Positions 1 to 10,132 are shown, counted from the stretch's first letter. The stretch: 64,000 nucleotides of DNA from Bdellovibrionales bacterium (GCA_020850475.1 JADZEO010000134.1:1-64000); one strand, 5' to 3'. Notes: generated by a model from the letters alone, not told the origin. Numbers and translations are program-made.

Positions 1-5
1 AAACG

Positions 6-1322
6 CTACTTCCGCCCGTAACGGAGCAGCTCCGAAGGTTGAGCCGAGGTATTGATTCTGGCTGGCAAATAGGAGCTCAAAAAGGCCACAACTGCCGAAA
101 CCCCCACCACAAAGTAGATCAACTCGGGAGTCACCTTCACTGGAATTGATGAGTCATAGTAGATGTCCGGGAGCATATCGATCGGGTAGCGGTCGAGCAA
201 ATAACTAATGCCAATGCCAAGACCCAAACCACCCCCCATACCGCAGGCGCTCAGCAAAATCCCCACTCGAGTGAAGACTTGCCGGGTCCGACGAGGACTC
301 AAGCCCATGGCCATGAGGATCCCCAAATCACGCCGTTTCTGGGTGAGCAGCAAAACCAATACCGTCACGATCGAAAAACAAGTGATGAGAGCTGCCAGCG
401 CGAGAAAAATTGTCATCGCCATTTTTTCCATCTTGAGCGCAAAAAACAGGGCCTCGTTGCGCGAGACCCAGGTTTGAACGGCAAACCCGCGCTTGGTGTA
501 TTCGGTCGCCATCGCCGCATAGTCGTAGGGTTCCGGTAGTCGAACTTCCAGAGAAATCTCGCGACTGGCCGCCTCGCGAAACCGTCCTAGAGTGTGGCCG
601 GGATTGTAAAACACCATTTTCCCGTCAACATCAGCGACTCGCGAGGACAACAACGCCCGCACCGTCACTTTTTCATAGACCGGGGTCTCTCCCGCCGGCT
701 TAAGTAAACTCTCAGGAGGAATGATCAAAATCTGATCACCCTCGAAAATCCGCAAGGAGTGGGCCAAATCCACTCCCAAAATCACTTCGCCGGCCTCGAG
801 ATGCGCAAGCCGCTGGGCAAGATCACCTTCCGCCGAAGGGTCCGTCGGATCGTCCGTTGGCCCCTCTCCCTGACTGACAACAAAATCGTTGTAGTTACCG
901 TGGCGCTTTTTGCCGATCTTTTGAATGTCAGAAAATATTTTTTCCAGCGCTTCCGCATCCATGCCTTTGGCAACTGCACCACCAAAGGTCCCTTCGAGCG
1001 TTCGCAAAATCACATCCTGACTTTCGACGATCGAAGCCCGGGCTCCTGGTAATTGATTGAGCTCGCCTCGCAATACTCCAAGTTCATCAAGACTTCGGGG
1101 TTGCCCCCCTGGCGCTGGCGGTGGGAGTGCAATCACCAAGTGGGGCTCAACGGCTAACAATCTTTCGCGAATTGTCCCGTTAAATCCATTCATGACACTC
1201 AAAACGACCACCAGAGCCATAACGCCCAGACCAATACCCACAATGCAAATCCAGGCGATGGTTCGAATCAGTGCGCCGGCGCGCTTAGAAAAAAGATAGC
1301 GGCCAAAAAACTTTAAGGTCAT
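6..1322 (-). CDS. LolC/LolE-family lipoprotein-releasing ABC transporter permease (FtsX-like)
   Basis: N-terminal 'FGRYLFSKRAGALIRTIAWICIVGIGLGVMALVVVLSVMNGF' is typical of LolC/E; C-terminal FtsX-type TM block 'ILMAMGLSPRRTRQVFTRVGI'. Confidence 0.88.
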   Translation of the reverse strand: MTLKFFGRYLFSKRAGALIRTIAWICIVGIGLGVMALVVVLSVMNGFNGTIRERLLAVEPHLVIALPPPAPGGQPRSLDELGVLRGELNQLPGARASIVESQDVILRTLEGTFGGAVAKGMDAEALEKIFSDIQKIGKKRHGNYNDFVVSQGEGPTDDPTDPSAEGDLAQRLAHLEAGEVILGVDLAHSLRIFEGDQILIIPPESLLKPAGETPVYEKVTVRALLSSRVADVDGKMVFYNPGHTLGRFREAASREISLEVRLPEPYDYAAMATEYTKRGFAVQTWVSRNEALFFALKMEKMAMTIFLALAALITCFSIVTVLVLLLTQKRRDLGILMAMGLSPRRTRQVFTRVGILLSACGMGGGLGLGIGISYLLDRYPIDMLPDIYYDSSIPVKVTPELIYFVVGVSAVVAFLSSYLPARINTSAQPSELLRYGRK

Positions 1323-1480
1323 ACAAAATCATAATCATGGGTGGACGCCGAATTCAATCCCTGACTCATCCCCACCAAGTTCTCAAAACCCCTCAACCGA
1401 GTTCTCACTTCGATCGCAATCCCTCTCGAACCATGGGTTTGTGGGCACCTGGCAGCGAAAGCCGAGGTCGGTTGCGTGAG

Positions 1481-2020
1481 TCAGAATTTGGTGGAGAACC
1501 AGTGTTTGAGGCGGGCCCACCATGACTGTGGTGATTTTGGACTGTTTGGGCCATAGCGCCTGAGGAACTCCTCGGGCGCCAGGTGGTGAGCCACGGGGGC
1601 CTTATTAAAATTGGTAAGCAATATTTCGCGGTCCGTCTCGGTGAGGGCTAATACGTGACGCAAAACCTCGATGGCTTGCTTCACAGAAGCCACCTGGGGA
1701 TCTTCATCAAACCGCACCACTTCGGATCCTTCAACTCCCGATGGTTCATTTTCGTCTTCCAGCACGACCCCGGTTTTGATTCCCTCTAGGATATTCCACT
1801 CGACAATTTGCCCGCAAAAGCTCATCTGTTGCTTGATGATATTTTCTTTTTCATCTTTCCAAATGAAAAGATCCGCCTCTTTGGCACTGTGGAGCCAGCG
1901 GCTGGTGATGTTCTGACTCTCCGTCTTGATAATGTCGACAGCCACTTCCTCTAGACTTTCGCCGATATCGCGGGCGTTGAAATAAAAAATGGGCGAGTGG
2001 CCTTGCGACTCTCCGACCAT
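1481..2020 (-). CDS. Conserved hypothetical protein, last gene of the Mla-like operon
   Basis: 179-aa ORF starting 3 nt after the MlaD-like stop, same strand. Confidence 0.6.
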   Translation of the reverse strand: MVGESQGHSPIFYFNARDIGESLEEVAVDIIKTESQNITSRWLHSAKEADLFIWKDEKENIIKQQMSFCGQIVEWNILEGIKTGVVLEDENEPSGVEGSEVVRFDEDPQVASVKQAIEVLRHVLALTETDREILLTNFNKAPVAHHLAPEEFLRRYGPNSPKSPQSWWARLKHWFSTKF

Positions 2021-2022
2021 AT

Positions 2023-2985
2023 TTACTTGGTTCCTTCCGTCGCAGGATGTCTTTTGCCTTCTTCCTCTCTTACGTCCTGAACGTTACTTCGCAAGAGAAA
2101 GGACTTTTGCAAAGCCTTTAACAACACGACAGTTTCATCCAAAGCCTCAACAGCCCGGCGGCTGGTTTGGGGTAAATCGGGAGCCACGGCTTGAATGGCG
2201 GGAACCAACTTTTCAAATTCCTTGGAGAGAATGCCCAAGCTGGTAATCATTTGGCCCAACTGCTGGCCCATATGCGGAGCCTCTTTGGCCATTTCCGGCA
2301 GGATCACTTTCATTTCGCGAGCCAAATCGGTGAGACCGCTCGCCATCACTTCCATTCGCTCGTCTCTGTTGAGTGTCACCGTGAGCTTTGATACCTCAGT
2401 CGCCATTTTGTTCATGTTGATCACGAGAGGTTCAAGACGATCAAAAGTTGAGATCAGTGACTGCGTGCGCTTGGGATCAGCAAAGGCATGCGCAATCAGG
2501 CGCAAACTATCCACCATCCCGGTAAAGCTCGCCAAGAACTCATTCATTTTCTTGCCGGAAACCAGGTCCATCAAATCAACGCTCGGTCGGGAAGGGATCA
2601 CGTCGCCCTCTCTCACTCGCACCTCTTCAATTCCCACCGACAGGTCCAAGGCCTTTTCCCCAATGATAAAGGGCCTGACGACCTGGATCCGACTGTCCGT
2701 CCGGATACGGTCAGAAAACTTATCGAGGATTTTAAACTTGACCAAAACCTGATCTGAGCTCATCAATTCGACTTCGCTCACCTCACCTGCTCGCAGCCCC
2801 GAGATTTGTACGACCGTTCCCGGATGAATTCCCTCGGCGTTATCGAGAGAAGTTTCGTATCGCACCTTGGTGGAAAACCAACCTTTTTTGATGGCCACGC
2901 CCACGGTGGTGGCGATTGAACCTACCACGGCAGCTAACAGAAAGACTCCAGCGGCCCGCTCATAGCGGTTGAGTTTAATCATCAT
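2023..2985 (-). CDS. MlaD-family MCE-domain protein
   Basis: Single N-terminal TM followed by MCE-like 'VRYETSLDNAEGIHPGTVVQISGLRAGEVSEVELMSSDQVLVKFKI'; adjacent to MlaF- and MlaE-like genes. Confidence 0.85.
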   Translation of the reverse strand: MMIKLNRYERAAGVFLLAAVVGSIATTVGVAIKKGWFSTKVRYETSLDNAEGIHPGTVVQISGLRAGEVSEVELMSSDQVLVKFKILDKFSDRIRTDSRIQVVRPFIIGEKALDLSVGIEEVRVREGDVIPSRPSVDLMDLVSGKKMNEFLASFTGMVDSLRLIAHAFADPKRTQSLISTFDRLEPLVINMNKMATEVSKLTVTLNRDERMEVMASGLTDLAREMKVILPEMAKEAPHMGQQLGQMITSLGILSKEFEKLVPAIQAVAPDLPQTSRRAVEALDETVVLLKALQKSFLLRSNVQDVREEEGKRHPATEGTK

Positions 2986-3728
2986 GAACTTGCCTTCTTG
3001 TGGGTTACAATGAACGCACTGTGTACGCTCTCAATTTCTTCGATCTTTTGACTTTTTAATTCCAGAGTTTTGGTGGTTGCTTTGCGCGCAAAGCTCACAT
3101 CATCACTCGCAATCACCACCACCGCTAACTTTCCAGCTTCGCGCCACTCGTGGATGAGACGACCCAGGGTATCTTTGCGTGACTGCGACAACCCAATGGT
3201 CGGCTCGTCAAGAATGAGTACGCGGGGTTGCAGAACCAAGGCTCGCGCCACCACCGTGGCTTTTTTAATACTGCCGGACACCTGACTTGGCCGACTGTGC
3301 AAAAACTCAGTCAATTCAAATAAGGTCGCCAACTCCTCAATCCAAGTTTTGGCTTCATCCTCAGGCATCAGCTTATGGTATTGGAGAGGTAAAATGAGGT
3401 TTTCAAAGAGTGATTTGTTCGACAGAAGTCCGCCCAGCTCAAAGCTGTAACCGATCTGCAATCGATACGGCAAAAACTCCTCAAAAGTCATCGCCCGAGT
3501 ACTTTGACCGTTGATGAGGACATCGCCTCCTAGGGGTGTGGCCAGTACCGAAATCACTTTCAGAAGTGAAGATTTGCCACTCCCCGATCCGCCCTTAATC
3601 CAATAACTCGTCCCCTTTTTAAATTCATAATTGAGCCCAACAAACATGGGCTTTACTTTGGGGCCAAACGAATAGCCCATATCCTCGAGACTGATTGCTT
3701 CAATGGGTTGAGCCCCAGTCACAAGCAT
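2982..3728 (-). CDS. MlaF-like ABC transporter ATP-binding protein
   Basis: Walker A 'GGSGSGKSS', signature 'QVSGSIKKATVVARAL', Walker B 'VLILDEPTIGL'. Confidence 0.85.
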   Translation of the reverse strand: MLVTGAQPIEAISLEDMGYSFGPKVKPMFVGLNYEFKKGTSYWIKGGSGSGKSSLLKVISVLATPLGGDVLINGQSTRAMTFEEFLPYRLQIGYSFELGGLLSNKSLFENLILPLQYHKLMPEDEAKTWIEELATLFELTEFLHSRPSQVSGSIKKATVVARALVLQPRVLILDEPTIGLSQSRKDTLGRLIHEWREAGKLAVVVIASDDVSFARKATTKTLELKSQKIEEIESVHSAFIVTHKKASS

Positions 3729-4564
3729 TACAGGACCCCCAACTTGATGAGCTGATTGAGATAAAAGAGGGTGGTGACTCCAAGATTAAAGACAGTGACG
3801 TAAATAATGCTGTTCATGACCGCTTTGGTGGTGACCTGTGGGACTTCTTCTGGCCCGCCCCGCACCAGCAAACCCTGGTAAGAGCACACCACAAAGATAA
3901 TCGCACCACTAAAGGTGTTCTTGGCCAAGAACAGGAGCACGTCCTCTGCCGCAAACGCCTGCGCTAAACTTTCTGAGTAAAAAGTAAACGGCATATCGTG
4001 GATGAGCGAGGTCACCAAAAAGCCACCCAAGAGCGCCACCAAAATAAAATAAAAGGCCAAGCCGAGAACACTCAAAATTCCACCCAACAACCGAGGAAAC
4101 ACGATGTAGCTCAGCGGATTAATTCCCATTGACTCCAAGGCCTCGGTCTCGCGATTGACTTTCATGTTTCCGAGTTCACTGGCCACCGCGGTACCACTTC
4201 GAGCGATCACCACCAGGGCCGTCAAGAGCGGTGAGATTTCACGCACAATAATTACGACCAGCAAGTTGCCGATCATCCCCGCTCCGCCTAACAGGCTCAG
4301 CTGCATGTTAGATTGCATGATCACAATCGAGCCTGACGCCAGAGCGAGCACCGAAATCAACGGAAGCGCCTGCACACCGGTAAAATAAATTTGCGCCGAG
4401 ATCACGCTAATGACCGAGCGAAACCCTTGGGCTTGATCAAATACCGCCGCTCGCACCGATAAATAGATCATCGAGAAAACGCGAATCGTATAGCTAACAA
4501 TTGACAGCCCCCGAAGGCCGAAGGCATCAACTTGCGCGATGACAAAGGATCCTATTTTTGCCAT
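3728..4564 (-). CDS. MlaE-family ABC transporter permease
   Basis: MlaE-type 'ISPLLTALVVIARSGTAVASELGNMKVNRETEALESMGINPLSYIVFPRLLG'. Confidence 0.92.
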   Translation of the reverse strand: MAKIGSFVIAQVDAFGLRGLSIVSYTIRVFSMIYLSVRAAVFDQAQGFRSVISVISAQIYFTGVQALPLISVLALASGSIVIMQSNMQLSLLGGAGMIGNLLVVIIVREISPLLTALVVIARSGTAVASELGNMKVNRETEALESMGINPLSYIVFPRLLGGILSVLGLAFYFILVALLGGFLVTSLIHDMPFTFYSESLAQAFAAEDVLLFLAKNTFSGAIIFVVCSYQGLLVRGGPEEVPQVTTKAVMNSIIYVTVFNLGVTTLFYLNQLIKLGVL

Positions 4565-4642
4565 GAAAACCTATTCTCCCGACATAGAATAAAATCGGAA
4601 AAATCAGCTCTTAGCTTGATTGGGAAAGAGGCGATCCAGACC

Positions 4643-5209
4643 TCAATACGCCCACAACGAATAGAACAGACTTTTGATGACCTCGACCACCAATTCCCCT
4701 CGACTATGATGGTAAGAGCCCTGGACAATTCCGCGGGGATAAATCACAAAATCATGCGGGAACACGGACGAGAAAATGCGGTGCGAGCGGTACATGTGCA
4801 GACGCGAGGTGACCAGGATCAAATCGCGACAGTGCAAGGCCTCGACCAAGGGCAGGGTTTGCTGGGCGTTTCCATAGGTGGTCTTTGACCTCTTTTCGAG
4901 AATCACATCGCGCTCATCGAGGGTTCCGTAGAACACCCACTGTGGGAATATTTCCCTTAGCGTGGCCTGAGGATAGACCCCAGAGATGATCAACTTCTTG
5001 ATATTTTTTTGCGCCAAAAGATCAAATCCCTCGCGGACTCGACCCGCGCCACCGGTGAGAACGACGGCGCAATCGGCCCGGTGATCTTCTTCCCAGGCCG
5101 TGGCAGTCGAAGCCTCGACCCGCTTGAGCTCGCGATAAAACAACCAGGAACCGAGGCTGGCTACCAAAAGAGAAATGATAAGTGACCAGGACTTAAGGCT
5201 GATCGACAT
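4643..5209 (-). CDS. YdcF/SanA-like (DUF218) membrane protein
   Basis: 'ADCAVVLTGGAGRVREGFDLLAQKNIKKLIISGV' plus 'LILVTSRLHMYRS' match the DUF218 pattern; N-terminal TM. Confidence 0.75.
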   Translation of the reverse strand: MSISLKSWSLIISLLVASLGSWLFYRELKRVEASTATAWEEDHRADCAVVLTGGAGRVREGFDLLAQKNIKKLIISGVYPQATLREIFPQWVFYGTLDERDVILEKRSKTTYGNAQQTLPLVEALHCRDLILVTSRLHMYRSHRIFSSVFPHDFVIYPRGIVQGSYHHSRGELVVEVIKSLFYSLWAY

Positions 5210-5214
5210 AGAGA

Positions 5215-5616
5215 CTAGCGTCGCGCTAGGACCTCAATTTCGACATTCACTCCCTTGGGCAGTGCTGCCACAGCAATGGTGGAGCGCGCCGGGGGGTGGG
5301 ATCGAAAATAAGTTCCATACACTTCGTTCACTTTGGCAAAATCATTCATGTCGGTAAGAAAGATCGTGGTTTTAACGACATTGGCAAATGTCATGTCGGC
5401 CGCGGCTAAGACGCCCTCGATATTTTTCATGACGATTTGCGCTTGCTTTTGAATGTCACCCGTAAAAACCGCATTGGTCGCAGGATCAATGGCGATTTGA
5501 CCGGAGCAATACAAAGTCCCATCATACTCGACCGCCTGAGAATAGGGGCCGACCGGAGCTGGCGCACTTTTGGTTTCGATAATATTTTTTTTCATCATTT
5601 TTCTCCTCAATGCCAT
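5215..5616 (-). CDS. RidA family protein
   Basis: 'APAPVGPYSQAVEYDGTLYCSGQIAIDP...RSTIAVAALPKGVNVEIEVLA' is the RidA signature. True start is probably the MKKNIIETKSAP methionine inside the ORF. Confidence 0.95.
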   Translation of the reverse strand: MALRRKMMKKNIIETKSAPAPVGPYSQAVEYDGTLYCSGQIAIDPATNAVFTGDIQKQAQIVMKNIEGVLAAADMTFANVVKTTIFLTDMNDFAKVNEVYGTYFRSHPPARSTIAVAALPKGVNVEIEVLARR

Positions 5617-5625
5617 TCAATTGGA

Positions 5626-6144
5626 TCAAAAATAAAATGCCATCCCCGCCCTGATAGGATGATCGCCGAGAGTGCGAAATCGCACTTCACTCGAAATCGA
5701 AGTCACTCCCACTCCTGACTCAAACATAAAGGCCAGACTGTCGAGGCCGTACAAAAAGAACTCGGCGCCAAAGAATCCGCTTAACTCAAAGCCGGATTCG
5801 TTCTTACCGGCGGTTTCAACACTGAGAATGCCAGCCCCCGCCCCCATATAAAAATTGAGGTTGGCTTCGGTGAAAATCACTCGATGAACACGCGCCATAA
5901 AACCAAAGCGTGAATTGTCCTTGCGAGTGTCGACTCCCAACGAGGCGGAAAGCCCCAAGGACGCATTGGGATAATAACGGACGGCTAAACTTGGAAGGCT
6001 CTCGGCGAACTGGTCGGTGTACCCAACTCCTAAGCGATTAGAAAGTTCTTTGGCATTTGCCGTAAGCCCCGAGCCAAGCGCCACGGCTGACAAAAGCACC
6101 AGCAAAATCAGGAGTCCGCGCCCCAGGCTGTTCTTAGGATCCAT
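5626..6144 (-). CDS. Outer-membrane beta-barrel-like hypothetical protein
   Basis: Signal-like N-terminus, alternating hydrophobic strands, C-terminal aromatic (...GMAFYF). Confidence 0.5.
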   Translation of the reverse strand: MDPKNSLGRGLLILLVLLSAVALGSGLTANAKELSNRLGVGYTDQFAESLPSLAVRYYPNASLGLSASLGVDTRKDNSRFGFMARVHRVIFTEANLNFYMGAGAGILSVETAGKNESGFELSGFFGAEFFLYGLDSLAFMFESGVGVTSISSEVRFRTLGDHPIRAGMAFYF

Positions 6145-6256
6145 TGATGCACCTCCATGTGCCTCTATTACAGTGCCTAAGTATCGGGGATTTCAAGCAA
6201 TTTATTGCTTGCCACCGCTGGTCAGGCGAGATATTTATCCAGGTTATTGCGTTTAA

Positions 6257-6332
6257 GGGCCCGTAGCTCAGCTGGGAGAGCGCCACAATGGCATTGTGGA
6301 GGTCGTCGGTTCGATCCCGATCGGGTCCACCA
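6257..6332 (+). tRNA. tRNA-Ala(GGC), CCA encoded
   Basis: Cloverleaf read by eye: acceptor GGGCCCG/CGGGTCC with G3:U70; D-arm GCTC..GAGC; anticodon stem-loop CCACA-ATGGCAT-TGTGG (anticodon GGC); T-arm GTCGG-TTCGATC-CCGAT; 3' CCA. Confidence 0.96.
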
Positions 6333-6406
6333 AAATCATTGAAGCCAAAGTCCTCAAGATAAAAACCACAGTTAGATTTGACCTCGAAGGACCGGCAAAG
6401 CCGTGA

Positions 6407-7459
6407 TTATCGCTTCAACTGAACGCGGATTTCAGAGAGCTTTCCATCCGTAGTGAAGGAGGAGCTCGCGGCACCAATCGCCCAAACCTCTGAGCTCGAA
6501 CGCTTTTCAATAATCAATTTATCGACTCGCCCACCAAGTGTTGCCTGACACTCTAATAGGACATCCTCAGTGCCGGTTTCATGTGCAAACCAGAGAACAG
6601 GCGCAAGGATTGAGGTGTGCTCGATCTGCTGTTGGCATAGCCGATCGCCGCTAGCTGACACCACTGAAAGACGTGAATCCACTCGCCCCCCAGTAGCCCC
6701 CGCAAGCGCGGCCAGGGAATACGCACTCCAATAGGTTTCAATGGTCGTCGCCGAAACCCGGGTCTCCTGAAAGGCACCGTTAAAGGCGACCTCTTGCCCG
6801 ATGCCGGCCGCATTTAAGAATGAACCTGCTGCGGCCAGGAGGATATGAGTATAATGCTCTCCCGTGAGCCTATCGGCTTCGACATTGCCGACTAATGCTG
6901 GTTCTTTAATTTCATAGGTATAGGGAGCAACACTCACGATTTCTTTGTCATGAAGGATCGGCAGAAGCTTTCCGGGAATTCCGCGCCAGGAATAACTTAA
7001 GAATCCATGGTACTTTCTCAAATACCTTCTCTTGGTTCTCACTTCTATTGTTCTAAACAGATCTTCCACTTCGGCTCGATAGGCCAATTCGTCGACCGCG
7101 GATTTTTGAAACCACTGCCTCATAGTCAGTTCGTATTTTCTTCGAAGCTGCAGGAGTTGGGTTACTTTTTGGTCATGGCTCAGATTTTTATCATGGTGAA
7201 TCGCCTGAGCGGTGCTCTCAAATTTTAGCAGCTCGGCCTTTAAGCGCGGGAGCGACTCGGCAGTCCTGGTAAGCTTTACTTGATAAGGAGAAGCAATTTT
7301 GAGAATGGCCTGAGAAATCGGGTCTGGAGACTGGGCCCACACGGACTGACTGAAACCCAACGCCAGTAATGTCAACCACGCCAATCGAATCACTGGTTTT
7401 CTCAATACTTGATTCACCATTACCCCCACCAAGCTGCTCAGACTCATCAGCGAGTCCAT
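6407..7459 (-). CDS. Secreted hypothetical protein
   Basis: 350-aa ORF with signal-like segment 'LAWLTLLALGFSQSVWAQS'. Confidence 0.6.
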   Translation of the reverse strand: MDSLMSLSSLVGVMVNQVLRKPVIRLAWLTLLALGFSQSVWAQSPDPISQAILKIASPYQVKLTRTAESLPRLKAELLKFESTAQAIHHDKNLSHDQKVTQLLQLRRKYELTMRQWFQKSAVDELAYRAEVEDLFRTIEVRTKRRYLRKYHGFLSYSWRGIPGKLLPILHDKEIVSVAPYTYEIKEPALVGNVEADRLTGEHYTHILLAAAGSFLNAAGIGQEVAFNGAFQETRVSATTIETYWSAYSLAALAGATGGRVDSRLSVVSASGDRLCQQQIEHTSILAPVLWFAHETGTEDVLLECQATLGGRVDKLIIEKRSSSEVWAIGAASSSFTTDGKLSEIRVQLKR

Positions 7460-7645
7460 GAAAGGTGATATACCTAATGGGGACGGTTTTTACCACCAGC
7501 AAATAAAAAAATCAGAGGGTGGTATAAATAAACGCAATATGGCCTCAAAGCTTAATTTCTCGAACATTCACCGGTGGGTTTTCGCGTGGCTTCGGTTTAG
7601 CTAGTTTCAGCACCGAGTTTAAAAATCTGATGTAGTCTTGGTAGC

Positions 7646-8158
7646 TCATTTTCGCTTTCGAAGATTAGAAATAAATTCCCATTCATCAAATAAATCAGCA
7701 TATTTTTTGATTAAATCAAAATCAAGTTTTGTGACAGTTTTGAGCAAAGCTTGAACATCAGCCTTATCTTGAAATTCTCGGTCCGGGTTGTTCTTGTAGG
7801 CCTGGATCTTAAGGCCAATAAGATCCTCTGCCGAAACGACAGGAATTGGGAAATCATTTATTAGCCTTGCTCTCCTGAGCATGTCCAAAGTGGAATCACG
7901 ATTTGCTAGGAGAATGTCCAGTTGCCCCAGCCCTGAAAAATGCAAGACCTCTGAGTTTTCAAAGGCCAGCACGAACCCAGCATCGATGAGCGCCTTTCTT
8001 GCTATCCCTCTTTTCCCGCCATCAACCAAAAGGTCGATATCCTGGGTCGCTCTTATCACTCCGTGCGCAGCCAGGGCAAAGCCACCAATCAGGGCGAACC
8101 TCACGCCCTCCTTCTCTAAAGATCCCTTGGCTACGCTCAGGATATCCTGAATTTCCAT
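7646..8158 (-). CDS. MNT/AbiEii-like nucleotidyltransferase-fold protein
   Basis: 'FALIGGFALAAHGVIRATQDIDLLVDG' has the GG...DxD nucleotidyltransferase core. Confidence 0.7.
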   Translation of the reverse strand: MEIQDILSVAKGSLEKEGVRFALIGGFALAAHGVIRATQDIDLLVDGGKRGIARKALIDAGFVLAFENSEVLHFSGLGQLDILLANRDSTLDMLRRARLINDFPIPVVSAEDLIGLKIQAYKNNPDREFQDKADVQALLKTVTKLDFDLIKKYADLFDEWEFISNLRKRK

Positions 8159-8239
8159 GACTCAATTTTACTCGAAAACCAACGGGCGAGCTAGAACAAA
8201 GTGTTTGCTCACACCCTTGATTCAAACAGATAGCGGATA

Positions 8240-9019
8240 TCAGAATGCCTCTAGCGGACGGTGAGTGAGGATTTGATTCATCCGATCAATGATGCCTGAG
8301 TAGGTCAAGATTGGCGAAGGACCAAAATAGCAGTTGGCTGACGGTCCGCTTTGCTGGCTTGGGGTTAGGTCGGCACACGGGCCAAAGCCTTGAGCGGAAA
8401 TCTTGTTATGAACGATAAAGTACCCGACACAGTCATCGCTATAAACAAGTCGATCGTCGTTGATTTGACTCGAACTCAGCTGGACGAGGTCAAAACAGAC
8501 GGGATGATTCAGTCCCCGCAGCGACTCGGGCAGTTCATCGGGCGAGCAGTCTCGCCCCACCCGCGTTTTGGTGACCGGAAATTTAAGCGAAAAGCTGGCT
8601 TCGTATTGTTGGACCTGTCTGACTTCAGAGGGCGTCAGAGGACCAGGCTTTCGAGAGTTGGACCACCGAGAACACCAAGCCGACTCGCTTAATCGCTGAG
8701 GCGCCCATTCAAAGACTTTGGCGGCGATCGCTCCAGAAATTCCCGTCTGCCTGAGGCAGTTGACCAGTTCGGCGTCAGCACGGCGCTTATCCTCTCGATC
8801 CCCACAAACCCAATAGGCAAAGTCATGATGAGTACAACAATCTGTCCAGCTTTGAATGGTCACGGTAAACGGGGCGCTGCAACCGTTGGTCCGAAAGGGC
8901 CGCAAAACGTGGCTCCCGCCTTCTTCAGCCCAAGCCAAAGCCCAGGCGTTGGCCGCCACCAAGATTCCAACGGGGAGTTTTAACAGCCGCTCGAGCCATC
9001 TCATTGGATGCCCCTCCAC
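8240..9019 (-). CDS. Secreted phospholipase A2-like protein
   Basis: 'NGCSAPFTVTIQSWTDCCTHHDFAYWVCGDREDKRRADAELVNCL' contains PLA2-like CCxxHDxxY plus a downstream Asp/Cys; N-terminal signal-like region. Confidence 0.68.
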   Translation of the reverse strand: MEGHPMRWLERLLKLPVGILVAANAWALAWAEEGGSHVLRPFRTNGCSAPFTVTIQSWTDCCTHHDFAYWVCGDREDKRRADAELVNCLRQTGISGAIAAKVFEWAPQRLSESAWCSRWSNSRKPGPLTPSEVRQVQQYEASFSLKFPVTKTRVGRDCSPDELPESLRGLNHPVCFDLVQLSSSQINDDRLVYSDDCVGYFIVHNKISAQGFGPCADLTPSQQSGPSANCYFGPSPILTYSGIIDRMNQILTHRPLEAF

Positions 9020-9023
9020 TCCG

Positions 9024-10106
9024 TCACTTGGCCGTTTGAGGCGACGAAGTCAGCTCCCCGGTCGACCCCGAAGGTGACGGCACAGCCCTTTGGGTGGCCA
9101 CATGGATTTGACCATCGCAGGGAATTCGGGTGGTCAATTCTGCAACCGGTTGAGCGGAACACTTAAGGCGAATCGTTTCTTGGTGGATGCACTCTCGCGA
9201 ACGCAACATCTCGTGCTCCGACTTAGACAAGACACCCCACTCACGCCGAATCAACTCATCTAGCTCCGCCTTGATTTGAGGGGACAACCCTGCCATGGGT
9301 GTCAGCTGCTCCTGTTTAAAGACTCCATTCCAAGAGGTCACCGTGGGACAGGAGTTGGCCAAAAAGGTCTGCAAATACTTGTCCTCGTAAGCCCCGCCAC
9401 TCATGCGCCGTCGTTTAGGATTTACAACTAAATCCGACAATTCAAAATGAACTTTTTCCCGCAGCTCATCTACCATGGGTCTAAAAACCTTTTGATCACA
9501 AGTTTGAAAGAACGTGGAGTCGCGACCCTTACCCCCTCGCATTTCATCTAAAGTCGCCAGGCAAATCTTACGGTGAAGCTTAATCAATTCGAGAGTGGCC
9601 TCATCACCTTGTTTTGAACTGACTTCAGGGCGCGCCGAGAACAAAGCCAACCGCGTCAGTCGTTGAGCGGAATCCGAAGCCTTTGGGTCGCTCGCTTCTC
9701 CACCCATTAAGAAATAGGTTTTCTGGGTCAGGTGTTTTCCACCGGGGCACCTCAACGGCTTCTCGCCCCGCAAACTCAGACACACTTGACGAAGTGGCCG
9801 AATTTCCTCGGCGTCGACGACGAGCGCATAATTGGTAAGGCCCTCCGTCTGGCAACTCCCTTTGAGGCAACACTCCTCAGTCTTTTGCAAATCGCGTTTA
9901 CACTGGTTTTCAATTTCATTCCGACGAAGCTCCTCCCCGCCTAGGGCGGGACTTGCGACCTCATCGGCACGCGCAAATAAACCAAGAATTAAAAATAAAA
10001 CTAGCTTTGCCATGCCATGCCCCCTCAACTCGTATTTTACTGAAGTTCCGCCTTGAGAGCATGGCCAAGGCCTTAATGGTTTCAGAACTGGACTAGCCGT
10101 TCGCAC
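9024..10106 (-). CDS. Cys-containing secreted hypothetical protein upstream of the PLA2-like gene
   Basis: 360-aa ORF, same strand, stop 4 nt before the PLA2-like start; internal signal-like 'MAKLVLFLILGLFARA' suggests a later start. Confidence 0.55.
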   Translation of the reverse strand: MRTASPVLKPLRPWPCSQGGTSVKYELRGHGMAKLVLFLILGLFARADEVASPALGGEELRRNEIENQCKRDLQKTEECCLKGSCQTEGLTNYALVVDAEEIRPLRQVCLSLRGEKPLRCPGGKHLTQKTYFLMGGEASDPKASDSAQRLTRLALFSARPEVSSKQGDEATLELIKLHRKICLATLDEMRGGKGRDSTFFQTCDQKVFRPMVDELREKVHFELSDLVVNPKRRRMSGGAYEDKYLQTFLANSCPTVTSWNGVFKQEQLTPMAGLSPQIKAELDELIRREWGVLSKSEHEMLRSRECIHQETIRLKCSAQPVAELTTRIPCDGQIHVATQRAVPSPSGSTGELTSSPQTAK

Positions 10107-10132
10107 CCTGTGTGCCGCATTAGGCGGCTCGC

